NCBI GenBank assembly: GCA_002084425.1
Contig: NBLN01000007.1
Location: 62,001 to 126,000, forward strand
Reading direction: 5' to 3'
Origin: Desulfobacteraceae bacterium 4572_130
GTDB taxonomy: Bacteria > Desulfobacterota > Desulfobacteria > Desulfobacterales > Desulfobacteraceae
Length of the DNA: 64,000 nt
A program made the translations under genes and the position numbers. Below the pieces are notes generated by a model. The model was not told the origin of the DNA. It did no database searches and saw nothing but the letters and a program-made list of their open reading frames with translations. Shown here piece by piece: positions 17,603 to 25,443 of the stretch (positions within the stretch are counted from its first letter, which is position 1; every line of letters starts with the position of its first letter).

Positions 17603-17878
17603 ATGGAACGCATAAGTGTAACACAAGCTGCTCGTCAATTTTCAGATTTACTAAATCGGGTTTTTTATCAAGGAATAGTTGTTGAATTAGAGCGAGGAAA
17701 TAAGGCTATTGCTCAAATATCTCCAGTTACTTCTGAATCATCTGTAAAAGTTAAAGATTTAAATAGGTTTTTTAATGAACTTCCTTTACTTGGTGATGAT
17801 GCAGATGATTTTGCAAAGGATCTAGCAGATATTCGCAAACAAATCCCATTAGAAAAGAATCAATGGGAGCAAAATTAA
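17603..17878 (+). CDS. Phd/YefM-type antitoxin
   Basis: A 91-residue protein with the Phd/YefM DNA-binding start MERISVTQAARQFSDLLNRV and an ELERGNKAIAQI strand pair, then a disordered acidic C-terminal half (GDDADDFAKDLADI) that would wrap the toxin. It is preceded by GAGAGGAG. It overlaps the PIN-domain toxin gene by one base (TAATG), the standard antitoxin-first order. It probably represses its own promoter, and the palindrome at 17546-17580 is a candidate site. Confidence 0.85.
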   Translation: MERISVTQAARQFSDLLNRVFYQGIVVELERGNKAIAQISPVTSESSVKVKDLNRFFNELPLLGDDADDFAKDLADIRKQIPLEKNQWEQN

Positions 17879-18285
17879 TGGGATTAATGTTAGATACAAA
17901 TGTTTTTATTTATTCAGAACGATCAAATAAGCCAATAGATTTTTCAAAATATGAAAGTTATGGTGATGTATATATAAGCTCCATAACTGTTTCAGAATTA
18001 CTAGTTGGAGTACATTATGCTAATAATGATGCAAAAAAAGCTCGTCGTTCTGCTTTTGTGGAATCTGTATTGGCTAAAATACCTGTTTTAAGTTTTAATA
18101 CCAAGGAAGCCAGAGTACATGCTGGTTTGTTTTCAACACTTACTAAGCAGGGACAAATTATTGGAGCGCATGATTTAATTATTGCAGCAACTGCAATAGT
18201 ACATAATTGTGCTGTTTTAACAGAAAATATAAAAGAGTTTAAAAGAATATCAGGTCTTGAAACCATTTCATTTATTAGATTTTAA
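17878..18285 (+). CDS. VapC-like PIN-domain ribonuclease toxin
   Basis: A PIN-domain toxin of 135 residues; such toxins cleave RNA, often tRNA or rRNA. The acidic metal-binding residues are visible: MLDTNVFIY (Asp near residue 5), SITVSELLVG (Glu), and GAHDLIIAATA (Asp) with TENIKEF after it. I chose the ATG at 17878 because it overlaps the antitoxin stop as TAATG and lies just before LMLDTN; the ATG at 17863 would add five residues. It is a type II toxin-antitoxin pair with the preceding gene. Confidence 0.87.
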   Translation: MGLMLDTNVFIYSERSNKPIDFSKYESYGDVYISSITVSELLVGVHYANNDAKKARRSAFVESVLAKIPVLSFNTKEARVHAGLFSTLTKQGQIIGAHDLIIAATAIVHNCAVLTENIKEFKRISGLETISFIRF

Positions 18286-18588
18286 TAGAATTATAAATTT
18301 TTTTCCTATAATTTTTATATCTACACTAATTCCTGCATTTTGCGTAATTCATAATTATAACTCAAAAAATATTCTATTTTTCTAAAAAAAATAAAAAATA
18401 TTGATAATTACGGCAGTTTATTATAATTAATCTTTCTATTATAGAAATTTTCACTTTATTCCATATTAAATCAAAATATTATAAAAAATTAGTTTTTATT
18501 TTTTCGTGATATTTCGTGTTTTTCGTGGTTGTAGTTTGTTTTTCGTGATTCTAGTTTATAATTTAAAATAAAAAAAGAGAAAGAAAAA
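18286..18588. other. Intergenic region of 303 bases with short TTCGTG repeats
   Basis: No gene is seen. At 18500-18558 the motif TTTTTCGTG and shorter TTTCGTG forms repeat four times (for example TTTTTCGTGATATTTCGTG), next to TTTATAATTTAA. A single TTTTTCGTGG also occurs at about 14658 and TTTTTCGCGG at about 51528, each upstream of an operon. Their function is unknown. Confidence 0.5.
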
Positions 18589-19872
18589 ATGAAAAATGTA
18601 CTAGGTGCAAAATGTATGATTTGCAGTAAATTTTTTGAAGATTTTGAATATGTTTGCCCAGAACATCAATCTGAACATGAACCAGAACATGAATTTGATT
18701 ATAAAAATGAAGGAATACTTGATATTAAATATGATTATAATTTAATAAAAAAAACATTTACTAAACAAAAGCTTGCAAATAATAAAGACAAGTCAATATG
18801 GCGGTATACACCTCTTCTTCCTATAAATGAAAATTCTCCTGTTCCAAATCTTTTTGTGGGAAATACTCCATTATATTCTCTTAATAAATTAGCAGATAAA
18901 TTTAATGTAAAAAATCTTTATTTAAAAGATGATTCAAGATTGCCCACAGCTTCTTTTAAAGACAGGGCAAGTGCAATTGCTCTTGTAAAAGCATGGGAAA
19001 AAAAAGCAGATGTTATTACAGCAGCAAGCACTGGTAATGCAGGAGCTGCCCTTAGTGGACTTTGTGCAAGTAGTGGAAAGGAAAATGTGATTTTTGTTCC
19101 AGCATCAGCTCCTCAAGCAAAAGTTGCTCAACTTCTTATGTTTGGCTCAAAAGTTATGCTTGTTAATGGAACATATGATGATGCATTTGATTTGTGTTTA
19201 AAAGCAGCTCAAGAATATGGATGGTATAATAGAAATACTGGTTTTAATCCCTATATGTCTGAAGGCAAAAAAACATGTTCCTTTGAAATTTGCGAGCAGC
19301 TTAAATGGAAAGTACCTGATAAAATTTTTGTAAGTGTAGGTGATGGGTGTATAATTGGTGGTATTTATAAAGGATTAAAAGATCTTTTTAAAATGGGATG
19401 GATTGATCATATTCCAAAACTTATAGGTATTCAGGCTGAAAAAAGCAGTTATATGTACCAAGCATGGAAAAATAATGAAAATATTATTACAAAACCTTTT
19501 GTAAAAGCTGAAACTCTTGCAGACAGCATAAGTGCCGGACTTCCAAGGGACAGAATTAAGGCTCTTAAGGCAGTAAAAAATACAAAAGGAGAATTTATAA
19601 CAGTAAGTGATAAAGAAATTTTAAGGGCAATTCCTGATCTTGCAAAACAAACAGGGGTTTTTGCAGAACCAGCAGGGGCTGCTACTTGGGCAGGTTTTTT
19701 AAAGGCTGTAAAACAAAATATTTTATCTTTTGATGAATCTATTGTTATTATTAATACAGGAAGTGGATTAAAAGATATTAATAATGCAATGAAATCTGTT
19801 GAACTTACAAATATGAAGTATAATAAAGTTGAACCATCAATTGATAAGTTTAGAAAAATGATGGCGTCGTAA
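18589..19872 (+). CDS. thrC: Threonine synthase-like PLP enzyme
   Basis: A fold-type II PLP enzyme of the ThrC family, which makes threonine from O-phosphohomoserine. The Schiff-base Lys is in LPTASFKDRAS, the substrate loop is ASTGNAGAALSGL and the phosphate-binding turn is VSVGDGCIIGG. The N-terminus has a zinc-ribbon-like set (AKCMICSKFFE, then VCPEH) and an acidic His-rich stretch. In this locus, next to ygeY and other purine genes, it may act in breaking down an amino acid intermediate instead of making threonine. That is inference; the family assignment is firm. Confidence 0.8.
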   Translation: MKNVLGAKCMICSKFFEDFEYVCPEHQSEHEPEHEFDYKNEGILDIKYDYNLIKKTFTKQKLANNKDKSIWRYTPLLPINENSPVPNLFVGNTPLYSLNKLADKFNVKNLYLKDDSRLPTASFKDRASAIALVKAWEKKADVITAASTGNAGAALSGLCASSGKENVIFVPASAPQAKVAQLLMFGSKVMLVNGTYDDAFDLCLKAAQEYGWYNRNTGFNPYMSEGKKTCSFEICEQLKWKVPDKIFVSVGDGCIIGGIYKGLKDLFKMGWIDHIPKLIGIQAEKSSYMYQAWKNNENIITKPFVKAETLADSISAGLPRDRIKALKAVKNTKGEFITVSDKEILRAIPDLAKQTGVFAEPAGAATWAGFLKAVKQNILSFDESIVIINTGSGLKDINNAMKSVELTNMKYNKVEPSIDKFRKMMAS

Positions 19873-19987
19873 AATTTTTTCATATACTTTGTTGTAAAAT
19901 TTTTTGAAGATTTCAACATACTATATGTATGCCTTTATCCTTGAAAAAATATTACGCCTTGTATATGAAGTTTTTTAATTAGCCATC
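19860..19987 (+). repeat. Dispersed hairpin repeat, copy 2 (long form)
   Basis: The element begins with GATGGC inside the last codons of the threonine-synthase-like gene and ends with GCCATC at 19982-19987. These make an inverted terminal pair that encloses the family's TTTTTTCATATACTTTG and GATTTCAACATACTATATG segments. It overlaps the stop codon, so the mRNA 3' end would fold. Confidence 0.6.
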
Positions 19988-20023
19988 TATATTTGAATTT
20001 TGATTTTTTACAAAAAACAAATA

Positions 20024-20117
20024 ATGGCGTTATAAAAATTTTTCATTTATTTTGGTATAGTATTTTTTCAAGACTTTAAAATACTATTCTTATATATGGA
20101 GCTTGGCACTATGCCAT
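20024..20117 (+). repeat. Dispersed hairpin repeat, copy 3 (best-formed)
   Basis: ATGGC at 20024-20028 and GCCAT at 20113-20117 are the outer pair. The core stem ATAGTATTTT (20057-20066) / AAAATACTAT (20078-20087) is perfect with an 11-base loop. Together with copy 2 it fills most of the 316-base gap before the next gene; no coding region is seen there. Confidence 0.65.
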
Positions 20118-20188
20118 CTATATCTATATTTCAATTTTGATTTTTTGCAAGTTTGTTAATAGAAAAATATGATACAGGAGATAAAACT

Positions 20189-21658
20189 ATGATTGATTTA
20201 ACTATTTTTTCTAAGGCTTTAAATAGAACAGTTGAGCGTGCCAAGGAAAAAAATATTATTATTCCTACTTTAAAACAACAAAGAGATCCCTTATTAATTC
20301 CTGAAAAAATAATTCAAAAACTAAAAAAAGTAGGTCTTTGGGATATTGATTCAATGAATCTTTTTAGGATTTCATGGAAAAATGAACCAAAAGAGTTTGG
20401 TGGTGGATATAATGGTGTGAATTACATTGAATTTCCCCAGGAACTCACAGGTGTTAAAGCGCGAATTATTGCACTTGTCGGCAAGTATTTTCCAACAGGC
20501 TCTCATAAAGTAGGTGCAGCCTTTGGATGTCTTGTACCAAGACTTGTAACAGGACAGTTTGATCCTACAAAACAAAAAGCTGTATGGCCTTCAACAGGCA
20601 ATTACTGCAGGGGCGGAGCCTATGATTCTTCAATTTTATCATGTGAATCAATTGCAATTCTGCCGAAAGAAATGAGTCAAGAGCGTTTTCAATGGCTTGA
20701 ATCAGTTGCAGGGGAGATTATCACAACTCCAGGTTCTGAAAGTAATGTAAAGGAAATATTTGACAAATGTTGGGAACTTAGAAAATCAGGTCAGGATCTT
20801 GTGATTTTTAATCAATTTGATGAGTTTGGAAATTATTTATGGCACCATGAAATTACAGGTCCTGCAATCTATGATGTACTTAAAAAGGAAATGAAAAAAG
20901 AAAATAGATTAAGAAGTCTTGTTTCTGCAACAGGTTCTGGCGGAACAATAGCATCTGGAGATTTTTTAAAAGCAAAATTTCCTGAATGTAAAATTGTTGC
21001 AAGTGAAGCTTTGCAATGTCCAACACTTTTATATAATGGATTTGGCGCCCATAGAATAGAAGGTATTGGTGATAAACATGTTCCTTGGATTCATAATGCT
21101 AAAAACACTGATTTTGTTGTTGCAATAGATGATAATGTTCCCATGAATATGATTCGTCTTTTTAATGAACCTTGCGGAAAAATGCTTCTTAAGGATAAAG
21201 GTGTTAAAGAAGATTTGATAAACAAACTTGATTTAATAGGTATTTCAGGAGCTTCTAATTTAGCATCTGCAATAAAATTAGCTAAATATTATGAAATGGA
21301 TGAAAATGATATTATTGTTACTATTTTAACAGATTCAATGGAAATGTATGAAAGCAGACTTAAAGAACTTACAAGGGATCATGGTGTTTTTTCTGAAAAA
21401 GATTCTGAAGCTGTTTATTCAAGATATATACAAGGTCTTACAATTGATAATATAAAAGAGCTTAGCTATTATGAAAAAAAATCAATACATAATTTAAAAT
21501 ATTATACTTGGGTAGAGCAGCAGGGCAAAACCTATGAAGAAATACAGGAACAGTGGTATAATGATTCCTATTGGACTGATGTTATAGATAAAGCTGATGA
21601 AATTGATTCCTTGATTGATGATTTTAATAAAAAAACAGGGTTAATTGAAAAATTATAG
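20189..21658 (+). CDS. PLP-dependent lyase-fold enzyme (tryptophan synthase beta superfamily) of the purine locus
   Basis: A 489-residue fold-type II PLP enzyme. The Schiff-base Lys is probably in [12 protein letters not shown], followed by [15 protein letters not shown] and the phosphate-binding [12 protein letters not shown]. It is longer than cysteine synthases, with an extra C-terminal helical part of about 120 residues. It starts at the ATG 20189 (AGGAG at 20176-20180) and ends 8 bases before ygeY. In E. coli the gene before ygeY is ygeX, a diaminopropionate ammonia-lyase of the same fold; this protein may be its functional counterpart, though it does not look like a close homologue. The substrate is inference. 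Confidence 0.75.
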   Translation: MIDLTIFSKALNRTVERAKEKNIIIPTLKQQRDPLLIPEKIIQKLKKVGLWDIDSMNLFRISWKNEPKEFGGGYNGVNYIEFPQELTGVKARIIALVGKYFPTGSHKVGAAFGCLVPRLVTGQFDPTKQKAVWPSTGNYCRGGAYDSSILSCESIAILPKEMSQERFQWLESVAGEIITTPGSESNVKEIFDKCWELRKSGQDLVIFNQFDEFGNYLWHHEITGPAIYDVLKKEMKKENRLRSLVSATGSGGTIASGDFLKAKFPECKIVASEALQCPTLLYNGFGAHRIEGIGDKHVPWIHNAKNTDFVVAIDDNVPMNMIRLFNEPCGKMLLKDKGVKEDLINKLDLIGISGASNLASAIKLAKYYEMDENDIIVTILTDSMEMYESRLKELTRDHGVFSEKDSEAVYSRYIQGLTIDNIKELSYYEKKSIHNLKYYTWVEQQGKTYEEIQEQWYNDSYWTDVIDKADEIDSLIDDFNKKTGLIEKL

Positions 21659-21666
21659 GAAATAAT

Positions 21667-22875
21667 ATGAAGGTTGATTATAAAGAAATATTAAAAAAAG
21701 CTGAACAATATAAACCTGAAATCTCAAAATTTCTTCGTGATATGATTGCAATTCCAAGTGAAAGTTGTGATGAAAAAAAGGTTATACAAAGAATTTTTCA
21801 AGAAATGAAACTTGTGGGTTTTGATAAAATTGATATTGATCCCATGGGAAATATTTTGGGTTATATTGGGAATGGCAAAACTCTTATTGCAATGGATGCT
21901 CATATAGATACAGTTGGTGTTGGAAATATAGATAACTGGGATTATGATCCCTATAAAGGTTATGAAGATGATGAAATCATTATTGGAAGAGGTGCAACTG
22001 ATCAGGAAGGTGGAATGGCTTGTATGGTTTATGCTGGAAAGATAATTAAAGAACTTAAGTTGGAAGATGATTATACTTTTCTTGTAACAGGGACTGTTCA
22101 AGAAGAAGATTGTGATGGTTTATGCTGGCAGTATATTATTGAACAAAGTAAAATCAAACCTGAATTTGTTGTTTCAACAGAACCTACTTCATGCCGTATT
22201 CATAGAGGTCAAAGAGGAAGAATGGAGATAAAAGTTGAAACAACTGGAATTAGTTGCCATGGTTCAGCTCCTGAAAGGGGAGATAATGCAATATTTAAAA
22301 TGGGATATATTTTAAATGAATTGCAGGATCTTAATAAAAAATTAAAACATGATGATTTTTTGGGCAAAGGAACTCTTACTGTTTCTGAAATTTTCTTTTC
22401 ATCTCCTTCCAGATGTGCTGTTGCAGATGGGTGCAGCATATCAATTGACAGACGATTAACATTTGGTGAAACATGGGAAAGTGCATTACAGGAAATCAGA
22501 GATCTTTTTTCTGTAAAAAAATCAAATGCTGTTGTGTCAATGTATAATTATAACAAACCTTCTTATACTGGACTTGTTTATCCTACAAAATCATATTTTC
22601 CTACATGGGTTCTTAAAGAAAATCATGATGTTTGCAAGTCCCTTGTGTCTGCATATAAAGAGCTTTTTCATGAAGATCCTGTTGTTGACAAATGGACATT
22701 TTCCACAAATGGTGTTTCCATAATGGGAAGATACGGCATTCCATGTATTGGGTTTGGGCCAGGCCATGAGGATCAAGCCCATGCTCCCAATGAAAAAACT
22801 TGGAAAAAAGAGTTGGTTAAAGCAACAGCAATGTATGCAGCAATTCCATCATTATACTTAAAACAAAAAATATAA
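21667..22875 (+). CDS. ygeY: M20-family hydrolase YgeY (selenium metabolism / purine locus)
   Basis: A dinuclear-zinc amidohydrolase of the M20/DapE family, 402 residues. The metal ligands are visible in [33 protein letters not shown] and VSTEPTSC, with a late [15 protein letters not shown]. It belongs to the YgeY subgroup that travels with selenium-dependent molybdenum hydroxylases and YgeW. Its likely substrate is an N-acyl or ureido intermediate of purine breakdown; that is inferred from context. It forms a unit with the PLP enzyme 8 bases upstream and carbamate kinase downstream. Confidence 0.88.
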   Translation: MKVDYKEILKKAEQYKPEISKFLRDMIAIPSESCDEKKVIQRIFQEMKLVGFDKIDIDPMGNILGYIGNGKTLIAMDAHIDTVGVGNIDNWDYDPYKGYEDDEIIIGRGATDQEGGMACMVYAGKIIKELKLEDDYTFLVTGTVQEEDCDGLCWQYIIEQSKIKPEFVVSTEPTSCRIHRGQRGRMEIKVETTGISCHGSAPERGDNAIFKMGYILNELQDLNKKLKHDDFLGKGTLTVSEIFFSSPSRCAVADGCSISIDRRLTFGETWESALQEIRDLFSVKKSNAVVSMYNYNKPSYTGLVYPTKSYFPTWVLKENHDVCKSLVSAYKELFHEDPVVDKWTFSTNGVSIMGRYGIPCIGFGPGHEDQAHAPNEKTWKKELVKATAMYAAIPSLYLKQKI

Positions 22876-22939
22876 AGTAAGACCTTTACACATTGGAACA
22901 AAATCAAGCATTGTGCAAAGCTCTTAAAGTAAATAAAAT

Positions 22940-23896
22940 ATGAAAAAACTTGTTATAGTTGCCCTTGGCGGAAACTCATTAATTCGTGATAAAGAACATT
23001 TAACAATTAATGACCAATATTGTGAAATACAAAAAACAGTAAATCATATTGTTGATATTATTGAAGCTGGATATAAAGTTGTTGTTACACATGGAAATGG
23101 ACCTCAGGTTGGTTTTATTTTGGCAAGATCTGAAATAGCATATAAATATGAAAAACTTCATTTTGTGCCGCTTTTAAATTGTGTGGCTGATACTCAAGGT
23201 GCCATTGGTTTTCAGATTCAACTTGCTTTAAATAATGAATTAAAAAAAAGAAATCTAAAGCAAAAAGCTGTAACTATTGTTACACAAGTTAAGGTTGCAA
23301 AAAATGATTATGCTTTTAAAAATCCAGAAAAACCAATTGGTAATTTTTATACACACAAAGAAATTGATGAAGTTAAAAAAAAACATCCTGATTGGATAAT
23401 GATATCTGATGCAGGAAGAGGATATAGAAGAGTAGTTCCTTCGCCCAAACCTTTAGAAATTATTGAACTGGATATGGTTAAAAATCTTATGGCAAATGGG
23501 CATATTGTTATTACTGTCGGAGGAGGAGGTATTCCTGTTGTTCAAGATGATAATGGATATTTTAAAGGAATAGATGCTGTAATAGATAAGGATTTTGCAT
23601 CAGCATTGCTTGCTACAAATCTTGGGGCAGAAATGCTTGTTATTTCAACATCAGTTGATAAAGTATGTTTAAATTTTGGGAAAAAAGATGAAACACCACT
23701 TTCACAAATAACTTATAATCAAGCTAAAGAATATATAAAACAAGGGCATTTTGCATTAGGAAGCATGCTTCCTAAAATAGATGCAATTCTTTTTTATTTA
23801 AAAAATGGTGGACAAAAAGCAATTATAACAAAACCAGAAGATTTGAAAAAAGCAATTATTGGAAAAGCTGGAACTCATATAAAAATAGATAAATAA
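22940..23896 (+). CDS. yqeA: Carbamate kinase
   Basis: It makes ATP from carbamoyl phosphate and ADP, releasing carbamate. The amino-acid-kinase fold is clear: VIVALGGNSLI at the start, VVTHGNGPQVGFIL, the nucleotide loop VITVGGGGIPVV and the final GTHIKIDK. At 318 residues it is normal in length. With the carbamoyltransferase-like YgeW at 29.6 kb it provides the energy-conserving step of the pathway. This is the yqeA position of the E. coli locus, although ArcC-type naming would fit as well. There is no arginine deiminase here. Confidence 0.92.
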   Translation: MKKLVIVALGGNSLIRDKEHLTINDQYCEIQKTVNHIVDIIEAGYKVVVTHGNGPQVGFILARSEIAYKYEKLHFVPLLNCVADTQGAIGFQIQLALNNELKKRNLKQKAVTIVTQVKVAKNDYAFKNPEKPIGNFYTHKEIDEVKKKHPDWIMISDAGRGYRRVVPSPKPLEIIELDMVKNLMANGHIVITVGGGGIPVVQDDNGYFKGIDAVIDKDFASALLATNLGAEMLVISTSVDKVCLNFGKKDETPLSQITYNQAKEYIKQGHFALGSMLPKIDAILFYLKNGGQKAIITKPEDLKKAIIGKAGTHIKIDK

Positions 23897-23900
23897 TAAG

Positions 23901-24338
23901 ATGGCAGAAAAAATAATGACTTATCGCGGTGCAGTTTATCCCTGGCATTGTGATCATATGGGGCATATGAATATAATGTGGTATGCTGGGAAATTTGATG
24001 AAGCAACATGGCATTTATTTTCTAAAATAGGTATTACACCATCATATCTTCAAAAGGAAAAACGAGGCATGGCTGCGGTGCAGCAAAATACCAGCTACAA
24101 ACAGGAATTGCGTGCAGGAGACATTATTACTATTTACTCTGGTATTCTTGAAATAAAGAAAAAAGTAGTTCGTTTTTTTCATGAAATGAGAAATCAGGAA
24201 ACTGATGATATCGCTGCTGTAACTATTTTAACAGGAGTTCATATAGATACTGATACTCGTGTTTCCTGTGAATTTCCCAAAGAAATTATAGCTTGTGGAA
24301 AAGAAATGATAATGGAGTATAAAGGAGATACTCGATAA
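23901..24338 (+). CDS. Hotdog-fold acyl-CoA thioesterase-like protein
   Basis: A 145-residue single hotdog domain of the 4HBT/YbgC type. The catalytic-helix start reads YPWHCDHMGHMNIMWYAGKF, where Asp and the following His fit the active-site DxxGH pattern. These enzymes hydrolyse acyl-CoA thioesters. It starts 4 bases after carbamate kinase and is therefore cotranscribed with it, but a thioesterase is not a known part of purine degradation. Its substrate here is open. Confidence 0.75.
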   Translation: MAEKIMTYRGAVYPWHCDHMGHMNIMWYAGKFDEATWHLFSKIGITPSYLQKEKRGMAAVQQNTSYKQELRAGDIITIYSGILEIKKKVVRFFHEMRNQETDDIAAVTILTGVHIDTDTRVSCEFPKEIIACGKEMIMEYKGDTR

Positions 24339-24527
24339 AAAATTTTAATAAATATAAACTCTCTTCTATAATACTCACTGGAAATTTTAGAAAAATAAAG
24401 TGAATTTTTCTCCATTTTTAAAATTTTAATAAAAATCTGCTTGTTTTAAATGCCTGAAAAATTTAAATCTAATACTAGAAAAAATTTAAAAAAAATCTAA
24501 TGTTTTATATAAAAAGGAGCTTATATA

Positions 24528-24944
24528 ATGAATAAAGATATTAGATGGATACAACGGTTTTATAATTTTAAGCGGGCATTTTTATTATTAAATAAGGCAT
24601 TTGAGAAAAATTTAAAAGATATAAATCAACTGGAAAAAGAAGGAATTATTCAAAGATTTGAATATACATTTGAACTTGCTTGGAAAACACTAAAAGATAA
24701 AATAGAAAATGATGGTATTATTCTAGATAAAATTTCACCAAAAGCTGTAGTTAAAAAAGCTTATGAAATAAAATATTTAAATAATGCTGAAATCTGGTTA
24801 AAAATGATAGGTGATAGAAATTTAATAAGTCATACTTATGATTTTACAACATTTGAAGAAATTATTTTGTCCATAAAAGATCTGTATTTATCTGTGTTAA
24901 ATGAATTGTATTTAGAATTTTTAAATGAAATTAATCAAAAATGA
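24528..24944 (+). CDS. HI0074-type HEPN partner of a minimal nucleotidyltransferase
   Basis: A 138-residue helical protein of the nucleotidyltransferase-substrate-binding (HI0074/HEPN) family. The motif RNLISHTYD has the RX4H pattern of the HEPN RNase site, and FEYTFELAWKTLKD is typical of the family. It overlaps the nucleotidyltransferase gene by four bases (ATGA). In characterised pairs the HEPN protein is a toxin that its MNT partner inactivates by adding nucleotides; that role is inferred here. Confidence 0.8.
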   Translation: MNKDIRWIQRFYNFKRAFLLLNKAFEKNLKDINQLEKEGIIQRFEYTFELAWKTLKDKIENDGIILDKISPKAVVKKAYEIKYLNNAEIWLKMIGDRNLISHTYDFTTFEEIILSIKDLYLSVLNELYLEFLNEINQK

Positions 24945-25249
24945 CTAAAGCAGGATTAACAAAAAAACAAAAAAATCTTATTTGTAATGTTTTAAAAAAA
25001 TATTCTGAAGTTGATATGGTTAAACTTTACGGCTCAAGAGCAAAAGGAAATTTTAGCGATCGCAGTGATATAGATTTGGCAGTATATGGGGAAAAACTAG
25101 ATAGATTTATTATTTCTAATATTCTTTTGGATTTTGATGATTTAGATATTCCCTTTAGAATAGAATTGCAGGAATACAAAAATATTAAAAATATAAATCT
25201 TAAGAAGCATATTGATAAAGTTGGAATAATATTTTTTAAAACAAAATAG
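24941..25249 (+). CDS. MNT-type minimal nucleotidyltransferase (antitoxin partner)
   Basis: A 102-residue nucleotidyltransferase with the diagnostic GSRAKG then SDIDLAVYG, giving GSX10DXD. It is the small MNT class, which modifies the HEPN partner encoded directly upstream with a four-base overlap. The pair interrupts the purine genes between the thioesterase and the xanthine dehydrogenase, next to the remnant of a permease gene, so it may have arrived by insertion. Confidence 0.82.
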   Translation: MTKAGLTKKQKNLICNVLKKYSEVDMVKLYGSRAKGNFSDRSDIDLAVYGEKLDRFIISNILLDFDDLDIPFRIELQEYKNIKNINLKKHIDKVGIIFFKTK

Positions 25250-25267
25250 ATTAAAGGAAGTATTAAA

Positions 25268-25443
25268 ATGCAATTATCTAATAAAACAAATGCTGTTAAA
25301 GCTCATGAAAATATTCCAGTACTTGAACCAGAAGTGGATTAACAGCAATATTCCTTAATATTGTTTTACCAGTATCAGGCACTTTAGAAGAAGAAATAAA
25401 TACTAGTATAATAAATAAAACGGAAAAAAATGATAAAGTTTAA
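25268..25443 (+). pseudogene. Remnant of a membrane permease gene, probably NCS2 nucleobase permease
   Basis: An ATG at 25268 with AAAGGAAG upstream opens 24 codons (MQLSNKTNAVKAHENIPVLE and four more) and stops at 25340. In another frame, from about 25333, the sequence reads SGLTAIFLNIVLPVSGTLEE and on to a TAA at 25441-25443. The phrase GLTAIFLNIVLP is like the last membrane helix of xanthine/uracil permeases. Its stop overlaps the start of the xanthine dehydrogenase by 14 bases, as expected for a real operon member. I read this as the two ends of a permease gene after a large internal deletion with a frame change. Confidence 0.45.

Noticed and set aside
19449-19919. Long antisense frames such as 19449-19919, 17194-17613, 39440-39895 and 57986-58471
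   Set aside because: They lie opposite strongly conserved genes, lack plausible ribosome-binding sites and show no family features; they are mirror frames of AT-rich coding DNA.
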